Below, in pieces: positions 7,763-15,301 of a DNA stretch of 20,671 nucleotides. This DNA is from JAAXVZ01 sp964392465 (GTDB lineage Archaea; Nanobdellota; Nanobdellia; Woesearchaeales; GW2011-AR15). The stretch spans positions 1 to 20,671 of the forward strand of contig CAYMPC010000016.1 of NCBI GenBank assembly GCA_964392465.1, read 5' to 3'. Each line of letters begins with the position of its first letter. The first letter of the stretch is position 1. Below the pieces are notes generated by a model. It was given only the letters and a program-made list of their open reading frames with translations, did not search any database and was not told the DNA's origin. The position numbers and the translations under genes were made by a program.

Positions 7763-7770
7763 TATATAAA
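7763..7770 (-). promoter_or_regulatory. Consensus TATA box for the 27-residue membrane peptide (and perhaps idi)
   Basis: The minus strand reads TTTATATA, the exact archaeal consensus, 28 bp before the ATG at 7738. Predicted transcription starts within a few bases of that ATG. Confidence 0.6.
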
Positions 7771-7876
7771 TAACAAAGTAAGCTTTAACTTTATTTGAAA
7801 CTATCTTAGTGCTATAAATACACAAATTATTAAAATAAATCAAATTTTTTAACATTATTGTCGAAGGCAAAAATAA

Positions 7877-8674
7877 ATGAACAAAGACATAATACAAGTA
7901 GAAAATCTAACAAAAACATTCAATGGGTTGAAAGCAGTTGATGATATTTCTTTTTCAGTAAAAAAAGGGCAAATTGTAGGTTTTTTGGGTCCAAATGGAG
8001 CAGGAAAATCAACTACAATAAAAATGCTTACAACACTTCTTACTCCAACAAGCGGAAAAATTAACATAAACGGATATAATCCCATCAAGGATCAAGATAA
8101 AGTAAGAAAACAATTCGGCATAGTATTTCAGGATCCTAGTTTGGATGATGAACTTACTGCATATGAAAATATGAAATTTCATGGGATGCTTTACAATGTT
8201 CCTTCTCATATACTAAAAACAAGAACAGAGCAACTTTTGAAGATTGTTGAATTATGGGAGAGGAAAGATGATTTTGTCAAAAATTTTTCAGGAGGCATGA
8301 AAAGAAGACTTGAAATAGCAAGAGGGCTATTGCATCATCCACAGATACTTTTTCTAGATGAGCCAACTATAGGATTAGACCCACAAACAAGAAACCATAT
8401 TTGGGCACATATAACTAAATTGAATAAAGAAGAGGAAATAACTATCTTTTTTACAACACACTATATGGAAGAAGCAGAAAAAGTAGCAGATTCAATAATT
8501 ATTATTGATCGTGGCAAACTTATTGCGAAAGGCACATCTTCAGAACTTAAAAAAAAGACAAAAACAAATTCGCTTGAAGATGCATTCATAAAGCTTACTG
8601 GAAGAAATATAAGGGAAGATGAAGCATCTCCATTAGATATAATGAGATTAAGGAGAAGAATACATAGAAGATAA
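7877..8674 (+). CDS. ABC transporter ATP-binding protein (DrrA-like)
   Basis: ATPase half of a DrrAB-like ABC exporter, on the inner face of the membrane. The 265 residues carry Walker A GPNGAGKST (38-46), Q-loop Gln85 in VFQDP, the signature FSGGMKRR (137-144), Walker B ILFLDEP (157-163), the D-loop GLD, and H-loop His195 in TTHYMEEA. The basic C-terminal tail (RLRRRIHRR) is typical of the DrrA/CcmA-like branch. The permease gene follows after 19 nt. The upstream region is very A/T-rich with only weak TATA-like candidates, such as TTTTTTAAC near 7845-7853. The cargo (drug, lipid or polysaccharide) cannot be deduced. Confidence 0.94.
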   Translation: MNKDIIQVENLTKTFNGLKAVDDISFSVKKGQIVGFLGPNGAGKSTTIKMLTTLLTPTSGKININGYNPIKDQDKVRKQFGIVFQDPSLDDELTAYENMKFHGMLYNVPSHILKTRTEQLLKIVELWERKDDFVKNFSGGMKRRLEIARGLLHHPQILFLDEPTIGLDPQTRNHIWAHITKLNKEEEITIFFTTHYMEEAEKVADSIIIIDRGKLIAKGTSSELKKKTKTNSLEDAFIKLTGRNIREDEASPLDIMRLRRRIHRR

Positions 8675-8693
8675 ATATGGAGAAGTAAAAAAA

Positions 8694-9440
8694 ATGAAAG
8701 TGATTTATGTTTTATGGTTGAGGCAGCTGAAAAGATATCTTCGCTCTAAAGCTAGGATTATAGGATCATTAGCTCAACCTGTCTTATTTTTAGTGGCATT
8801 AGGTTTTGGATTTGGGCCCATATATCAGAAAGCAGGCGGAGGAGATTACATACAATTTCTTGCTCCAGGAATTATTACAATGGGTATTTTATTTACCTCT
8901 ATTATGACAGGTATTGAGGTAATATGGGATAGGCAATTTGGTTTTTTAAAAGAGACACTTGTTGCTCCAGTATCAAGGTTTCAGATAATGCTTGGAAGAA
9001 CATTAGGGGGAGCGACAGTAGCTGTAATGCAAGGGTTAGCAGTTTTTACTTTATCATTAATTATTGGTTTTAGACCAGTAAATATTTTTTTATTACCACT
9101 ATCTCTTTTTTATATGGCATTAACAGCAGTAATATTTACAGCCCTTGGAACTGCAATTGCTTCTCTCCTTGAAGACATGCATGGTTTTCAATTAATAATG
9201 AATTTTCTGATAATGCCAATATTCTTTTTATCAGGAGCATTATTCCCTTTAGAAGGTCTTCCTAAAGCTATAAGTATGGTTGCTAGCTTTAATCCCTTGG
9301 CATATGGGGTAGATGCATTAAGAGGAACACTGATAAACCAGACACATTTTGGGTTGGGTGTTGATTTAATTGTTCTTTCTTGTGTTGCTGTTGTATTTTT
9401 GGCTATTGGGAGTTATATGTTTTCAAAGATACAGATATAA
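8694..9440 (+). CDS. ABC-2 type transporter permease (DrrB-like)
   Basis: Membrane partner of the preceding ATPase. The 248 residues show about six hydrophobic segments (near 24-40, 57-77, 102-125, 134-155, 165-190 and 218-240). ABC-2 family signatures include KETLVAPVSR (86-95), the long loop after the first helix, and NPLAYGVDALRGT before the last helix. A GGAG site at 8679-8682 lies 11 bases before the ATG. Together the pair forms a typical two-gene exporter, with two copies of each expected in the active complex. Confidence 0.93.
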   Translation: MKVIYVLWLRQLKRYLRSKARIIGSLAQPVLFLVALGFGFGPIYQKAGGGDYIQFLAPGIITMGILFTSIMTGIEVIWDRQFGFLKETLVAPVSRFQIMLGRTLGGATVAVMQGLAVFTLSLIIGFRPVNIFLLPLSLFYMALTAVIFTALGTAIASLLEDMHGFQLIMNFLIMPIFFLSGALFPLEGLPKAISMVASFNPLAYGVDALRGTLINQTHFGLGVDLIVLSCVAVVFLAIGSYMFSKIQI

Positions 9441-9471
9441 TATTTCCTTAAAAAAGTTATTAAACAACAAA

Positions 9472-9479
9472 TTATATAA
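9472..9479 (+). promoter_or_regulatory. TATA box for the HerA-like ATPase gene
   Basis: TTATATAA, centred about 27 bp before the ATG at 9503, with no Shine-Dalgarno site between. This fits a leaderless message and separates this gene from the ABC operon. Confidence 0.6.
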
Positions 9480-9502
9480 ACACAATTTCTATTATTCTTT
9501 TT

Positions 9503-10822
9503 ATGTATGATATAGTTATTGGTAGAAGCCATTCAGATATGAGTAAATATGGATTGAAGGGAACAGTTTTAATAGGAAAGCATTATGTTCAGATGGGCCA
9601 GACAACTTCCCTTTCAAATAATGTTCTTTTGGATGTTACTAGAAGCCATGTTGTTTTTGTCTGCGGAAAAAGAGGAGGAGGAAAGTCTTTTACAATGGGA
9701 GTTATTGCAGAAGGGGTATCAGATTTACCTCCAGATATTAAAGAGAATATCTCAGTGGTTATTCTAGATACAATGGGAATATATTGGACAATGAAATACC
9801 CTAATCAAAAAGAGAGGGATTTATTGGATGAATGGGAGATAAAGCCAAAAGGACTTGATGTTACAATTTTCACTCCAAAAGGATATTTTGCAGCTTTTAA
9901 AGAAAAGGGCATACCAACAGATTACCCTTTTTCAATAAGGCCAAATGAATTAGATATAGAAGACTGGGGTTTGACTTTAGGTTTGGACAGAAATTCTGAA
10001 GAAGGTATTTTAGTAGAAAGAATCATAACTAAATTAAAAGAGACAGGAAAATCTTTTTCACTTTCTCAAATTATAGAAGGTATTGAAAAAGATGAAAAAT
10101 CTTCCCAAAGAGGAAAAGACTCAGCTATTAATAAGTTTAGAAGCGCAGAAAATTGGGGATTATTTGACAAAGAAGGAACTGAATTAAATGAATTAGTAAT
10201 GGGAGGAAGAGTTACAGTCTTGGATGTGAGTATCTATGCTACAATGCCTAGAGGCTGGGATATAAAATCTTTAGTTATAGGGTTAGTTGCAAAAAAACTA
10301 TTCCAACAGAGAATGGTTTCAAGAAGAGATGAAGAATTTCAAGCAGTACATGAGACAGTGCATTACTTTGGAGAAGAAAACCAGAAAAAAATGGAATATC
10401 CTATGGTTTGGCTTATCATAGATGAAGCACATGAGTTTTTGCCTGTGCAAGGAGAGACATCAGCTTCTGCACCATTGATTACAATACTGAGAGAAGGAAG
10501 ACAACCGGGTATTTCTTTAGTTTTAGCTACACAGCAGCCAGGCAAAATCCATACAGATGTCATGACACAATCTGATATTATAATAAGCCATATGATTACT
10601 GCAAAGCCAGACATAGATGCTTTAGGAATGCTGATGCAGTCTTATATGAGGAAAGGTCTTGATAAATACTTGGATGAATTACCAAGAGAAAAAGGTGCTG
10701 CTTTAATCTTAGATGATAATAACGAAAGAATGTATCAAATTAGAGTAAGACCAAGATTTACATGGCATGGTGGTGAAGCTCCAGTTGCTATTCCCAGCGA
10801 GAAGAAGATATTTAGTTTTTAA
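9503..10822 (+). CDS. HerA-like ATPase (DUF87/FtsK-HerA superfamily)
   Basis: Hexameric DNA-pumping ATPase of the HerA/FtsK class. The 439-residue chain begins with a small beta-barrel (HAS-like) segment (IVIGRSHSD to about residue 45). The RecA-like core follows, with Walker A GKRGGGKS (55-62), Walker B LIIDEAHEF (304-312, Asp307-Glu308), the arginine-finger stretch REGRQPG (330-336) and sensor ATQQP. In classical archaeal HerA the partner nuclease NurA and Mre11-Rad50 are neighbours, for double-strand-break end resection. None is here: the next gene is a 98-residue protein of unknown function. It may therefore be a HerA paralogue rather than the resection enzyme. Confidence 0.88.
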   Translation: MYDIVIGRSHSDMSKYGLKGTVLIGKHYVQMGQTTSLSNNVLLDVTRSHVVFVCGKRGGGKSFTMGVIAEGVSDLPPDIKENISVVILDTMGIYWTMKYPNQKERDLLDEWEIKPKGLDVTIFTPKGYFAAFKEKGIPTDYPFSIRPNELDIEDWGLTLGLDRNSEEGILVERIITKLKETGKSFSLSQIIEGIEKDEKSSQRGKDSAINKFRSAENWGLFDKEGTELNELVMGGRVTVLDVSIYATMPRGWDIKSLVIGLVAKKLFQQRMVSRRDEEFQAVHETVHYFGEENQKKMEYPMVWLIIDEAHEFLPVQGETSASAPLITILREGRQPGISLVLATQQPGKIHTDVMTQSDIIISHMITAKPDIDALGMLMQSYMRKGLDKYLDELPREKGAALILDDNNERMYQIRVRPRFTWHGGEAPVAIPSEKKIFSF

Positions 10823-10847
10823 TCTTTTTTTATTATAAATTAGATAC

Positions 10848-10886
10848 TTTTTTATATCTTATCATATTACTATTATATGGGGTGAT
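10848..10886 (+). promoter_or_regulatory. Promoter and Shine-Dalgarno site of the 98-residue protein gene
   Basis: TTTTTATATC (10848-10857) predicts transcription from about 10880. GGGGTGAT (10879-10886) complements the conserved 16S 3' end and lies 4 bases before the ATG at 10891. This sets the ATG, not the GTG at 10882 (part of the ribosome site), as the start. A T-run at 10825-10831 may end the upstream transcript. Confidence 0.6.
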
Positions 10887-10890
10887 AATA

Positions 10891-11187
10891 ATGGCATTTA
10901 GCAAAGCATTTCCAAAGGCAACAGATAAAAGCGTCTATCCAAAATGGGAAGAGATTTTTTTGTCAGAAGAAGAAGAGAGAGAACAAGAAAATCTTGCCAG
11001 AAAAGAGAATATAAGAAAAATGCATGAATCAATAGCAGATGCACAAGAGATAATAAGAAAAGAAAATCTTAAGCCCTTTCAAACAGATATGATTAATATG
11101 GCTTTGGTTTTATTTGAAAAAAGAGCATCTCACGAAATTTATTATAAAGAAAATAAAGCAAAAGAAAAGTTTGATGAACAGCAATGA
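10891..11187 (+). CDS. Uncharacterised 98-residue charged helical protein
   Basis: I do not recognise this protein. It has no signal peptide or membrane segment. After a short N-terminal stretch with two aromatics (KSVYPKWEEIF, 13-23), residues 24-60 are almost entirely charged and should form a long helix (FLSEEEEREQ onward). A more hydrophobic helix follows (TDMINMALVLFEKRASHEIYY, 65-85) and a Lys/Glu-rich tail. This looks like a soluble all-helical or coiled-coil protein that binds a partner. It follows the HerA-like ATPase but has its own TATA box and strong ribosome site, so co-function is only possible. It converges on the CBS receptor gene with 10 bp between the stops. Confidence 0.75.
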   Translation: MAFSKAFPKATDKSVYPKWEEIFLSEEEEREQENLARKENIRKMHESIADAQEIIRKENLKPFQTDMINMALVLFEKRASHEIYYKENKAKEKFDEQQ

Positions 11188-11197
11188 AAGTTATTGC

Positions 11198-12814
11198 TTA
11201 TTTGTTTGAAAAACTAACTATAATATTAAATAATTCATTAAATAATTTTTCTTTTGTTATAATTCCTATTAAATTATTATGAACCTTAACAGGATAAATT
11301 TCAAATTGCTTTTCTATAACTAAATTATTTGCTTCAAAAATAGTAATATCAGGGTCAATAAATACAGGAGGTGAAGACATCAATGCACCTATATTATTTT
11401 TTGAAAGATTTTCGCCATATTTCATCAAATTTCTAAGATAATCTTTTCTAGTGAATATTCCAATTGGGATGCCTTCTTCAGTTACAATAATTACCTCATT
11501 TTTTCTTTTTAAAATTTCTTCCTTTGCTTTTTCTATATTTTCCTCTTTATCTAATAAAATAAATGAACTTTCCATAATATCTCTGACCAAAGGAAAGCTA
11601 GCATCCTTTTTGTCAAATATATTCTTAATGAGATTGCTTATTTGATTATGCATTTCAGAAAGGTTAATTTCACCAATAAGAGAATTATTTTCATAAACAA
11701 CCAAGGCATTAGCATTATAGCTTTTCATGGCAGAATAAGTATTTTCCATACTTTCTTCAGAATCTATGGATATAACTTCTTTTTGAATCAACACATTATC
11801 AATATCTTTAATCTTTTTTTGCCTATCTCCTTTATAATTCAGAAGAGCTTCATCGCTTATATAACCTATATATGTTTCTTTATTTAATACAAAGACAATA
11901 TTTTCATCCGAGTTTGCAAGAATAGTTGCTGCATCATTATAATTTGAGTCAAAAGATACATATTCTAGTTGTTTAACTATATTTTTTATCTTTAAAGATA
12001 ATATCTTTTTTGATTTTACACTGAGAGGGTCTTTTGCTATTTCATAGATTACCTTGCCAATATAACCACTCCCATATTTTACAGCAACATAAAATATTAC
12101 TATAAGGAGCAAAAGAGAAATGATTAGTAAAAACACCCACATAATATCATTGCTCATATTTTTAATATTTTTTATATTATTATTATTATTATTTTCAGTT
12201 TCATTATTTTTTTTTAATAAAAATTCTTCTTCTATTTGACTATTATTTTCAGGGAGATTTTCAAGGGGAGATACATTAGTTATATCCACAAATAAGTTCT
12301 CAGAAGTAATATTTGTTTTAATATCTTCCCTCATAAGGATTTCTTTTATTGTTTCCTCACTTATACCAGTTTCTTCCTCTTCTTCTTTATTCTTGCTCAA
12401 TGTTTCTGTTAGATTTCCTATCCCTTCATATTTAAAAGAAATTGTAGTAACTTTAAACATAGGGTCTTTTGGATTTGCATAAAGAACTAAATTATAAGGA
12501 TATTTCCCGAAAGTAAGAACAACTTTACTATTTTCCTCTGTAACAATTTTTCCTTTGTCAAAAAAATAATAACCCGCATAATCAGAATTCCCTTTAAGAT
12601 AGGCTTCATCTATATTCAAGGTTTTTGTCGTTGATTTTGTGTATATGCCATTTAAATCAAACCAATGAGCAGTAACCTCAAGATCTGTGTAGGGAGATTC
12701 TCTAATCAATACTTGGCCATAAAACAATAGTTCTATTGGTTTGCTCTCACTAGTTTTTAAAAGTAGAAAAAAAGTAAAAAATATGAAAATAAAAAAAAGG
12801 AATCTTTTTTGCAT
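11198..12814 (-). CDS. Membrane receptor-like protein: extracytoplasmic domain, one TM helix, four CBS repeats
   Basis: The 538-residue chain starts with a signal peptide (very hydrophobic 5-19, MQKRFLFFIF). A probable beta-sandwich domain (about 28-132) is followed by an acidic, Asn-rich linker (135-222) with five N-X-S/T sequons (Asn134, 168, 180, 190, 204), then one transmembrane helix (224-247). A basic juxtamembrane segment leads to two pairs of CBS motifs (about 280-392 and 408-532; FTRKDYLRNLM and IGIITKEKLF are typical). CBS pairs bind adenosine nucleotides or similar ligands and usually gate a partner. No output domain follows, so it may act through an associated protein. I rejected a start 17 codons upstream because it lies inside the preceding gene; the ATG at 12814 is one base after that gene's stop and begins a clean signal peptide. 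Ligand and output are unknown. Confidence 0.85.
   Translation of the reverse strand: MQKRFLFFIFIFFTFFLLLKTSESKPIELLFYGQVLIRESPYTDLEVTAHWFDLNGIYTKSTTKTLNIDEAYLKGNSDYAGYYFFDKGKIVTEENSKVVLTFGKYPYNLVLYANPKDPMFKVTTISFKYEGIGNLTETLSKNKEEEEETGISEETIKEILMREDIKTNITSENLFVDITNVSPLENLPENNSQIEEEFLLKKNNETENNNNNNIKNIKNMSNDIMWVFLLIISLLLLIVIFYVAVKYGSGYIGKVIYEIAKDPLSVKSKKILSLKIKNIVKQLEYVSFDSNYNDAATILANSDENIVFVLNKETYIGYISDEALLNYKGDRQKKIKDIDNVLIQKEVISIDSEESMENTYSAMKSYNANALVVYENNSLIGEINLSEMHNQISNLIKNIFDKKDASFPLVRDIMESSFILLDKEENIEKAKEEILKRKNEVIIVTEEGIPIGIFTRKDYLRNLMKYGENLSKNNIGALMSSPPVFIDPDITIFEANNLVIEKQFEIYPVKVHNNLIGIITKEKLFNELFNIIVSFSNK
12175..12195. repeat. ATT trinucleotide repeat encoding an Asn run
   Basis: About six tandem TAT/ATT units that read as AAT (Asn) codons on the minus strand, giving the six-Asn run at residues 208-213 of the CBS receptor linker. 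Length changes would be in frame and alter only the linker. Confidence 0.8.
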
Positions 12815-12815
12815 A

Positions 12816-13034
12816 TTATTTCTTTTTCTTTGATTCCATAGCAACAAATTCATCTGGATCAGCAACAGTCATAGAAATGAGTGATGCAACAAACATTATA
12901 GCAAAAACAAAAGCAAAAGTAATACCCCAGTCAGGATAATGCTTATATATAAACATTAAGGAAATCAATACACCAAGCATTGAAGTAGCCATGTATCCTC
13001 CAGATAAAGGAGCAAACTTAAATTTTCTAGCCAT
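12816..13034 (-). CDS. 72-residue two-helix membrane protein
   Basis: A small integral membrane protein: basic N-terminus (MARKFKF), TM1 about 13-30, short loop with KHYPDWG, TM2 about 36-57, then an acidic segment (VADPDEF) and a KKKK tail. Both termini are predicted inside. It has the best promoter and ribosome site on this strand and is followed after one base by the CBS receptor, so the two are cotranscribed and may form a complex. I do not recognise a named family. The expression signals and the tight junction make it a real gene. Confidence 0.8.
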   Translation of the reverse strand: MARKFKFAPLSGGYMATSMLGVLISLMFIYKHYPDWGITFAFVFAIMFVASLISMTVADPDEFVAMESKKKK

Positions 13035-13037
13035 AAT

Positions 13038-13079
13038 CTCACCTCTCTTATAAGCTAAATTGTGATTATACTATATAAA
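13038..13079 (-). promoter_or_regulatory. TATA box and Shine-Dalgarno site for the 72-residue protein/CBS receptor operon
   Basis: On the minus strand TTTATATA (13072-13079) predicts a transcription start near 13049. GAGGTGAG (13038-13045) lies just before the ATG at 13034, giving a short leader of about 15 nt. Unlike several neighbours, this message is led rather than leaderless. Confidence 0.65.
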
Positions 13080-13094
13080 TATTATCAATACTAG

Positions 13095-13102
13095 TTTTTA
13101 TA
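13095..13102 (+). promoter_or_regulatory. Candidate TATA box for the antiporter-UppP-JAMM operon
   Basis: TTTTTATA directly after ACTAG, centred about 66 bp before the antiporter ATG, implying a leader of about 40 nt. AGGAGAT at 13131-13137 looks like a ribosome site but is about 28 bases before the ATG, farther than usual. The assignment is tentative. Confidence 0.4.
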
Positions 13103-13164
13103 AGATTAAACCTAAATGCAAAAACAGAAAAGGAGATAAATAAGCTTTATAATCTATTATTAAA

Positions 13165-14508
13165 ATGCCTGTCAAAAAAATATCAAAATTGTTTGAAAGC
13201 AATTCAATAAAAAAACCTTTTTATAGTATATCAGCAGCAGGCATATTGCTGCTTTTTTTAGTTCTTATGTTTTCAATAATAAGAAGAAGTTTTTTAGGAG
13301 ATGTTGATCATGAGCAGCACATCTACTTTGAGATAGTTTTTTTATTGCTTCTTGCTGTTTTGGCAGAAGTAGCTGTTTTTTATCTTAAAACACAGAATGT
13401 TATTATTTTGATGGTTTTAGGTATGATTATAAGCCCTAGTTTTATGGAGATAACATGGGAATTTTTACATTCTTTAAATTTACCTTTTTATATAACACCA
13501 CATCCCCCTGAAATATTTTTACATGAAAACATTATTCATATATTTGCGCAGTTAGGTGCAATAATCTTGCTTTTCAAAGTAGGATTACATAGTAAGATTG
13601 AAAAAATTTTTTCTAAAGAAAATCTGATTGTTGCGCTTGCAGGGATTTTAATACCTTTTGCAATGGGATATATTTATGCAAGTTATACTGGAGGAGAGTT
13701 TGCATATTCTATGTTTGTTGGAGCAGCATTATCAGCGACAAGTGTAGGAGTAACAGTGGCTATTTTGAAACAACTGAATGTTTTAAGTAAAAAGTTTTCA
13801 GAAGTGATAATAGGAGCAGCAGTTCTGGATGACATCCTTAGTTTGCTTTTATTGTCTGTTGTTGTCAACCTAGCAAATGCCCAGGATACAATCTTACAAT
13901 CTGTCTCAACAACTTTTTTCACAGCAATTATCTTTATCTTAGGTGCAATAATAAGCGGCAAATACGTAATAGAATATCTAGATAAAAAAGAGTTAGGTGA
14001 TAAGAGATTTTTGCTTTCAATGGCATTTATGTTATTTTTTGCGTATGTCGCTGAAGTTATTAAATTATCAGCTATAGTGGGAGCGTTTATTGCAGGAATA
14101 ATAATTAATAAAAGCAAACATTATGAAGATCTTGAAGAAAAAACATATGGGCTTGAATTCCTTTTCATGCCTATTTTTTTCATCTCTCTTGGAATACTTA
14201 TAGATGTAAAAGCCATATTCAGCTTTTTTTTGCCTATTTTAATAATAACCGTTATTGCTATATTTAGCAAGATAATTGGATGCGGAGGTGCATCTCTTTT
14301 ATCAAAATTAAATATTAATGATTCTTTGATTGTAGGTGTGGGAATGGTGCCGAGAGGAGAAGTAGCTTTGATTATAGCTTCTATTGGACTATCTCAAGGG
14401 ATATTAACTATTAAAGAATATTCTATATTATCTGCAATGGCTTTATTGACATCTTTTTTAGTTCCAACAATCCTCTCTTCTCTAATAATGAAAACACAAA
14501 AACTATAA
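13165..14508 (+). CDS. CPA2-family cation/proton antiporter
   Basis: Multi-pass transporter that probably exchanges Na+ or K+ for H+ to control internal pH and salt. The 447 residues form about 12-13 hydrophobic helices. The unwound-helix motif ATSVGVTVAIL is at 191-201, the paired aspartates AAVLDDILS at 219-226 (Asp222-Asp223, as in electrogenic NhaA/NapA-like exchangers), and the conserved late motif GMVPRGEVALI at 393-403. There is no C-terminal TrkA-N domain, so it is the short form rather than a KefB/KefC channel. A 50-residue N-terminal part with an extra helix precedes the core. UppP follows after 23 bp. Confidence 0.9.
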   Translation: MPVKKISKLFESNSIKKPFYSISAAGILLLFLVLMFSIIRRSFLGDVDHEQHIYFEIVFLLLLAVLAEVAVFYLKTQNVIILMVLGMIISPSFMEITWEFLHSLNLPFYITPHPPEIFLHENIIHIFAQLGAIILLFKVGLHSKIEKIFSKENLIVALAGILIPFAMGYIYASYTGGEFAYSMFVGAALSATSVGVTVAILKQLNVLSKKFSEVIIGAAVLDDILSLLLLSVVVNLANAQDTILQSVSTTFFTAIIFILGAIISGKYVIEYLDKKELGDKRFLLSMAFMLFFAYVAEVIKLSAIVGAFIAGIIINKSKHYEDLEEKTYGLEFLFMPIFFISLGILIDVKAIFSFFLPILIITVIAIFSKIIGCGGASLLSKLNINDSLIVGVGMVPRGEVALIIASIGLSQGILTIKEYSILSAMALLTSFLVPTILSSLIMKTQKL

Positions 14509-14531
14509 GCTAATCTTTTTTCTTATTTTCT

Positions 14532-15299
14532 ATGGATATAATAGAGATTATTATTCTTGGAATAGTACAAGGAATTACAGAATGGTTGCCAATAAGCTCA
14601 AGCGGCCATCTTGTAATCTTACAGAACTATTTTGGAATTGAGCAGCCCTTAATATTTGACATAATTCTCCATTTAGGGAGTGTTCTTGTTATTTTATTTG
14701 TTTTCTGGAAGGACATTTTCTCTTTGATAAAGGGAGTTATTGAAAGAGATGAAAAATCAATAAAATTAATAGTGATGCTTGTGCTTGCATCTATTCCTAT
14801 AGCGCTTGTTGGATTTTTTCTGAAAACCTTTATAGAATCTATATTTAATGATTTAAAGACAGTTGGCTTTTCTCTTTTGTTTACATCATTGATTTTGTTT
14901 TTATCTAGATATCCTAAAACAAAAAACAAAACACTTACTTATAAAAATACCTTACTTATAGGGATAGCACAGGCAATAGCCATTCTTCCTGGAATTTCAA
15001 GATCAGGATCAACTATATCACTTGGATTAATGCAAGGAGTAAAGCAAGAAGAGGCAGCAAAATTTTCTTTTCTTCTGGCAATACCAGCAATCTTAGGAGC
15101 AACAGTTCTGGAAGTTAGAAACATAAACCAAATCAGCAATATAAGCTATGTTTTAATAGGATTTTTATTTTCAATAATTTCAGGTTATTTTTCTTTGAAA
15201 TTTTTATTGAAGGTTATAAAAAGCAATAGATTCAGCTATTTTGCATTTTATTGCTTAATTCTTGGTTTAATAATCTTGTCTAAAGTATTTTTATTTTGA
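14532..15299 (+). CDS. uppP: Polyprenyl (undecaprenyl)-diphosphate phosphatase, UppP/BacA family
   Basis: Integral membrane enzyme that removes the terminal phosphate from a C55-type polyprenyl diphosphate so that the monophosphate can carry sugars again. In an archaeon without peptidoglycan, the likely job is recycling the dolichol-like carrier for N-glycans or surface polysaccharide. The 255 residues show both signature loops: QGITEWLPISSSGH (13-26, with Glu17 and His26) and PGISRSGST (152-160, with Arg156), and about seven to eight helices. It lies between the antiporter and the JAMM protease, with two bases between its stop and the next ATG. Confidence 0.95.
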   Translation: MDIIEIIILGIVQGITEWLPISSSGHLVILQNYFGIEQPLIFDIILHLGSVLVILFVFWKDIFSLIKGVIERDEKSIKLIVMLVLASIPIALVGFFLKTFIESIFNDLKTVGFSLLFTSLILFLSRYPKTKNKTLTYKNTLLIGIAQAIAILPGISRSGSTISLGLMQGVKQEEAAKFSFLLAIPAILGATVLEVRNINQISNISYVLIGFLFSIISGYFSLKFLLKVIKSNRFSYFAFYCLILGLIILSKVFLF

Positions 15300-15301
15300 A
15301 C

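Noticed and set aside
12178..12195. Short tandem repeat considered as part of a CRISPR or mobile element
   Set aside because: It is a simple trinucleotide run encoding Asn in the middle of a gene; there are no spacers, terminal inverted repeats or transposase.
13091..13102. ACTAG next to the TATA box before the antiporter, as a copy of the copper-operon operator
   Set aside because: Only the short CTAG core is shared, the gene is unrelated to metals, and such matches are expected by chance or as part of a BRE-like promoter element.
13683..14117. 144-codon minus-strand frame inside the antiporter
   Set aside because: Shadow of the antiporter's conserved helices; no start signals and low-complexity composition.
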